Positions 61,533 to 64,000 of a stretch of 64,000 nucleotides of DNA are shown in pieces. Location: NCBI RefSeq assembly GCF_020991375.1, contig NZ_JAJLQZ010000002.1, positions 310,001 through 374,000 of the forward strand. The letters run 5' to 3'. Source of the DNA: Glycomyces amatae (lineage in GTDB: Bacteria; Actinomycetota; Actinomycetes; Mycobacteriales; Micromonosporaceae). A program made the translations under genes and the position numbers. The stretch's first letter is position 1. Every line of letters begins with the position of its first letter. The notes below the pieces were generated by a model. That model did no database searches and was not told the DNA's origin. It saw only the letters and a program-made list of their open reading frames with translations.

Positions 61533-62315
61533 GTGATAACCGACGCCGAACGCGAGATGACGAACTACGCCCACGCCGGAAACCTCAAGTCCCGCATCGA
61601 CCTCTACCGGTACCGGGAGCCGCGGTTCGACCCGGTCGACACGGCCGTGGAGCTGTTGCCGAAGGAGGGCCTGGGGCTCGTCCTCGACGTCGGCGCGGGC
61701 ATCGGCCGCTACACCCGCCGCCTCCGCGCCGAGCACCCCCGGGCCGCCGTGGTCGCGATCGACAAGTCCCCCGGGATGCTCGCGGAGGTCGAAGCGCCCG
61801 TGATGGTCGCCGACGCGCAGGCGATCCCCTACCCCGACGACAGCGCCGACGCGGTCCTGGCGATGCACATGCTCTACCACGTGGCCGACGTCGCCGAGGC
61901 CCTCGCCGAGTTCAGGCGGGTGCTCAAGCCCGGCGGCACCTTCCTCGCCTCGACGAACATCGCGGGCGACATGGCCGAGATCGGGGCGGTGTGGGAGCGG
62001 GCGGCGCGCTCGACCACGGGCCCGGGGGCCTACGACTTCAACACGGCCCTCGACGGCTTCAACTCCGCCAGCGCCCCCGCGCCGCTGCGGGCCGCCTTCG
62101 ACACCGTCGAGGAGTTCAGGGAGGAGGGCGTCGTCAAGGTCCCCGAACCCGGCCCCCTCCTGGGATACCTCGCCTCGCTGCGCTCATGGGCGGACTGCGA
62201 GGACGCGGCCTTCGACGCGCTCCTGGAGGCGGCCGCGCGGGAACTGGCCGGCCACTTCGCCGAGCATCGGACGTTCGACTTCACCAAGACGGCGGTCTTC
62301 TACCGCTGCCACTGA
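61533..62315 (+). CDS. Class I SAM-dependent methyltransferase
   Basis: 260 residues. Motif I VLDVGAGIGRYT, then VVAIDKS, VMVADAQAIPYPDDSAD, AMHMLYHV and LKPGGTFLAST: a complete methyltransferase-11 core. C-terminal half is helical and may cover the substrate. GTG at 61533. Convergent with nhaA, whose stop is 16 bases away. Confidence 0.9.
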   Translation: MITDAEREMTNYAHAGNLKSRIDLYRYREPRFDPVDTAVELLPKEGLGLVLDVGAGIGRYTRRLRAEHPRAAVVAIDKSPGMLAEVEAPVMVADAQAIPYPDDSADAVLAMHMLYHVADVAEALAEFRRVLKPGGTFLASTNIAGDMAEIGAVWERAARSTTGPGAYDFNTALDGFNSASAPAPLRAAFDTVEEFREEGVVKVPEPGPLLGYLASLRSWADCEDAAFDALLEAAARELAGHFAEHRTFDFTKTAVFYRCH

Positions 62316-62330
62316 CCGCGGCGCCCTCGC

Positions 62331-63782
62331 CTACCGGCCGCCTCCGGCGGCGGCGTCCCGGCGCCGAGCGGCGGCGCCCTCGCGCCCGGGAGCGGTGGCG
62401 GCGATGATCGCGGCCCCGATGAGGGCGGCGGCCAGGGAGCCGACGAGCACGCCGATCTTGGCCTCGTCGGTGAGCGGTTCGGCGCCGCCGTGGAAGGCGA
62501 GTTCGGTGATGAACAGGGCGACGGTGAACCCGATCCCGGCGACGGCGGCGATGCCGGTCATCAGCGGCCACCGCGTGCCCTCGGGCAGGCGCCCGGCCCC
62601 GGTCTTCACGGCGATCCACACCGCGGCCGTGATCCCGAGGGTCTTGCCCGCGACCAGGCCCAGGACGATGCCGATCGTGACCGTCGAGGCCGCGGCCGCG
62701 GCCATGAGGTCCCCGCTGAGGGCGACGCCGGCGTTGGCGAGGGCGAACAGCGGCAGCACCACGAACGAGGAGAACGGGTGGTGCCGGTGCTGGAGCCGGT
62801 GGGTGGGCGGCTGGGCGTCGCGGGTCAGGCGCACGAGCTGCTCGGTCTCCTCGACGGTCAGGCCCTCCTTGGCCAGCTCCTGGGCCTTGGCGTGGGCCGC
62901 ATCGGGGTCCAGGAGCGGCTTGGCCGAGATGATCAGGCCCATGGCGACGCCGGCGATGGTGGCGTGGATGCCGGATTCGAGGACGGCGAGCCACAGGGCG
63001 AGGCCGACGACGAGGTAGACCGGCCCCGACCAGACGTTGAGCACGCGCAGCGCGATCGCGAGGGCGAGGATCGCTCCGGCCGCGGCGAGCCAGGGCATCG
63101 AGAGGTCGTCGGTGTAGAAGATCGCGATCACGGCGATCGCGCCGAGGTCGTCGACGATGGCGAGGGTCAGCAGGAACACCTTCGCCGCCGAGGGGATGCG
63201 CGAGCCGAACAGGGCCAGGACGCCGACGGCGAAGGCGATGTCGGTGGCCATGGGGACGCCCCAGCCTCCGGAGCCCTCCCCGCCGGCGTTGAACGCGGCG
63301 TAGATGAGGGCGGGGACGGCCATGCCGCCGATCGCCCCGGCCACGGGCGCGACCGCGTTGCGGACCCGCCGCAGCTCGCCGGAGACGATCTCGGACTTGA
63401 TCTCCATGCCGACGACGAAGAAGAAGATCGCCATGAGGCCGTCGTTGATCCAGTCCTTGAGGCTGTGGTGCAGCTCGAAGGAGCCGACGTGGATCGTGAT
63501 GTCCAGGCCCCACACCGCCTGGTAGGAGGCGGCCCACGGCGAGTTCGCCCACAGCAGCGCCACGACGGCGCAGGCGACCAGGACCACGCCGGCGGCGGGC
63601 TCGATCTTGAGGAACTCCGCGGCCGGGCGGCCGACGTAGCGCGCGAGGGGCTTGCGCGAGTACAGGAAGGCGGGCCGGTTTCGCCAGACGGGGGACTTCC
63701 ACGGCTCTTTGGAGGCGGCGGGCACGGGCAGGGCTCCGATCGGGTCGACGGCAGGACTTGCCGACCAGACTTCCCGGCGCAC
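62331..63782 (-). CDS. nhaA: Na+/H+ antiporter NhaA
   Basis: 483 residues, 12 helices. Diagnostic: GMEIKSE at 125-131 and LAIVDDLGAI with Asp211-Asp212, the ion-binding pair (Asp163-Asp164 of E. coli NhaA). A roughly 45-residue cytoplasmic insertion near 290-335 (containing EETEQLVRLTRDAQPP) and an extra N-terminal tail of 45 residues are longer than in E. coli. GTG at 63782: TACGGT ends eight bases upstream, suggesting a leaderless mRNA. Confidence 0.95.
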   Translation of the reverse strand: MRREVWSASPAVDPIGALPVPAASKEPWKSPVWRNRPAFLYSRKPLARYVGRPAAEFLKIEPAAGVVLVACAVVALLWANSPWAASYQAVWGLDITIHVGSFELHHSLKDWINDGLMAIFFFVVGMEIKSEIVSGELRRVRNAVAPVAGAIGGMAVPALIYAAFNAGGEGSGGWGVPMATDIAFAVGVLALFGSRIPSAAKVFLLTLAIVDDLGAIAVIAIFYTDDLSMPWLAAAGAILALAIALRVLNVWSGPVYLVVGLALWLAVLESGIHATIAGVAMGLIISAKPLLDPDAAHAKAQELAKEGLTVEETEQLVRLTRDAQPPTHRLQHRHHPFSSFVVLPLFALANAGVALSGDLMAAAAASTVTIGIVLGLVAGKTLGITAAVWIAVKTGAGRLPEGTRWPLMTGIAAVAGIGFTVALFITELAFHGGAEPLTDEAKIGVLVGSLAAALIGAAIIAATAPGREGAAARRRDAAAGGGR

Positions 63783-63838
63783 CGGGGCCTACCGTACCCC
63801 GTCCGCGGCGGCGGCGCCCGTGCGGGCGGCGCGGGGCG

Positions 63839-64000
63839 CTACCAGGCCGGGCCGGGTTCGAGGATCGCCTCGACCGCCTGGGCGACGCCGTCCTCGGCGC
63901 CGCCGGCGCGGTCGGTCGCGGCCGCGACGGCCTCGGGGTGGGCGCCCGCGACCGCGAAGGACCGCCCGGCCCAGGCGAGCATCGAGACGTCGTTCGGCAT
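63839..64000 (-). CDS. HAD-IIB (Cof-type) phosphatase, C-terminal part only
   Basis: The 53 residues at the edge start MPNDVSMLAWAG, the end of the GDxPND motif IV of Cof-type phosphatases, then a AGRSFAVAGAHPEAVAAA helix and ...EDGVAQAVEAILE. The rest lies beyond the window; the ATG at the very edge is internal. Confidence 0.85.
   Translation of the reverse strand: MPNDVSMLAWAGRSFAVAGAHPEAVAAATDRAGGAEDGVAQAVEAILEPGPAW

Overview
The window looks like chromosomal DNA of a very GC-rich, saprophytic actinomycete. Supporting signs are strong GC bias at third codon positions, many GTG and TTG starts, ATGA/GTGA stop-start overlaps, TANNNT boxes a few bases before start codons (leaderless mRNAs), a PASTA-type Ser/Thr kinase, an XRE/DUF5753-DUF397 pair, and sugar ABC importers without their own ATPase. 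Streptomyces-like or Glycomycetaceae-like is as far as I would go. No rRNA, tRNA, CRISPR array, insertion sequence or prophage was recognised.

Layout. 1-6.5 kb: msrB (cut by the window edge), a membrane Ser/Thr kinase, a 600-base intergenic stretch with hairpins and a direct-repeat pair, helicase hrpB, an M50-type peptidase and a coiled-coil protein. 6.6-12.7 kb: a beta-glucan locus (secreted GH16 glucanase, sugar ABC importer, LacI repressor) carrying GAGAGAGC/GCTCTCTC palindromes that look like the repressor's operators. 12.8-23.3 kb: a tiny membrane protein, an A-family DNA polymerase-like gene, a cell-wall amidase, an ABC exporter with a two-component system, GNAT and HAD enzymes, and a secreted GH11 xylanase. 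23.3-26.6 kb: a SWIM/SNF2 operon with a long, structured leader. 26.8-33.7 kb: sugar kinase and KDPG/KDPGal aldolase, apt, and a second sugar importer next to a ROK repressor; the importer and the repressor gene share an operator-like box over their -35 regions.

33.9-44.5 kb: macro-domain protein, alpha/alpha-barrel protein, XRE-DUF397 pair, fructosamine-kinase-like protein, CPBP protease, methyltransferase, a large protein of unknown family, TauE/SafE permease, DUF1269 protein and a SpoIIE-type phosphatase. 44.6-52.5 kb: an acidic lipoprotein, a CPA1 Na+/H+ antiporter, an MFS exporter with a cytosolic C-terminal domain, and a GH13 alpha-glucosidase divergent from a ROK protein. 52.6-55.7 kb: a 1035-residue NB-ARC/TPR STAND ATPase, visibly less GC-rich than its neighbours and the best candidate for an immune-type or otherwise undescribed system. 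55.9-64 kb: Old Yellow Enzyme and HIBADH-type reductases with a divergent MarR gene and a palindromic site, small proteins, an APH-type kinase, an SDR, a methyltransferase, nhaA, and the end of a HAD phosphatase.

Functionally, much of the window serves polysaccharide use: extracellular GH16 and GH11, two importers, intracellular GH13, sugar kinase and aldolase, each near a local LacI or ROK regulator. Neither importer has an ATP-binding subunit here, so a shared MsiK-type ATPase elsewhere is implied.
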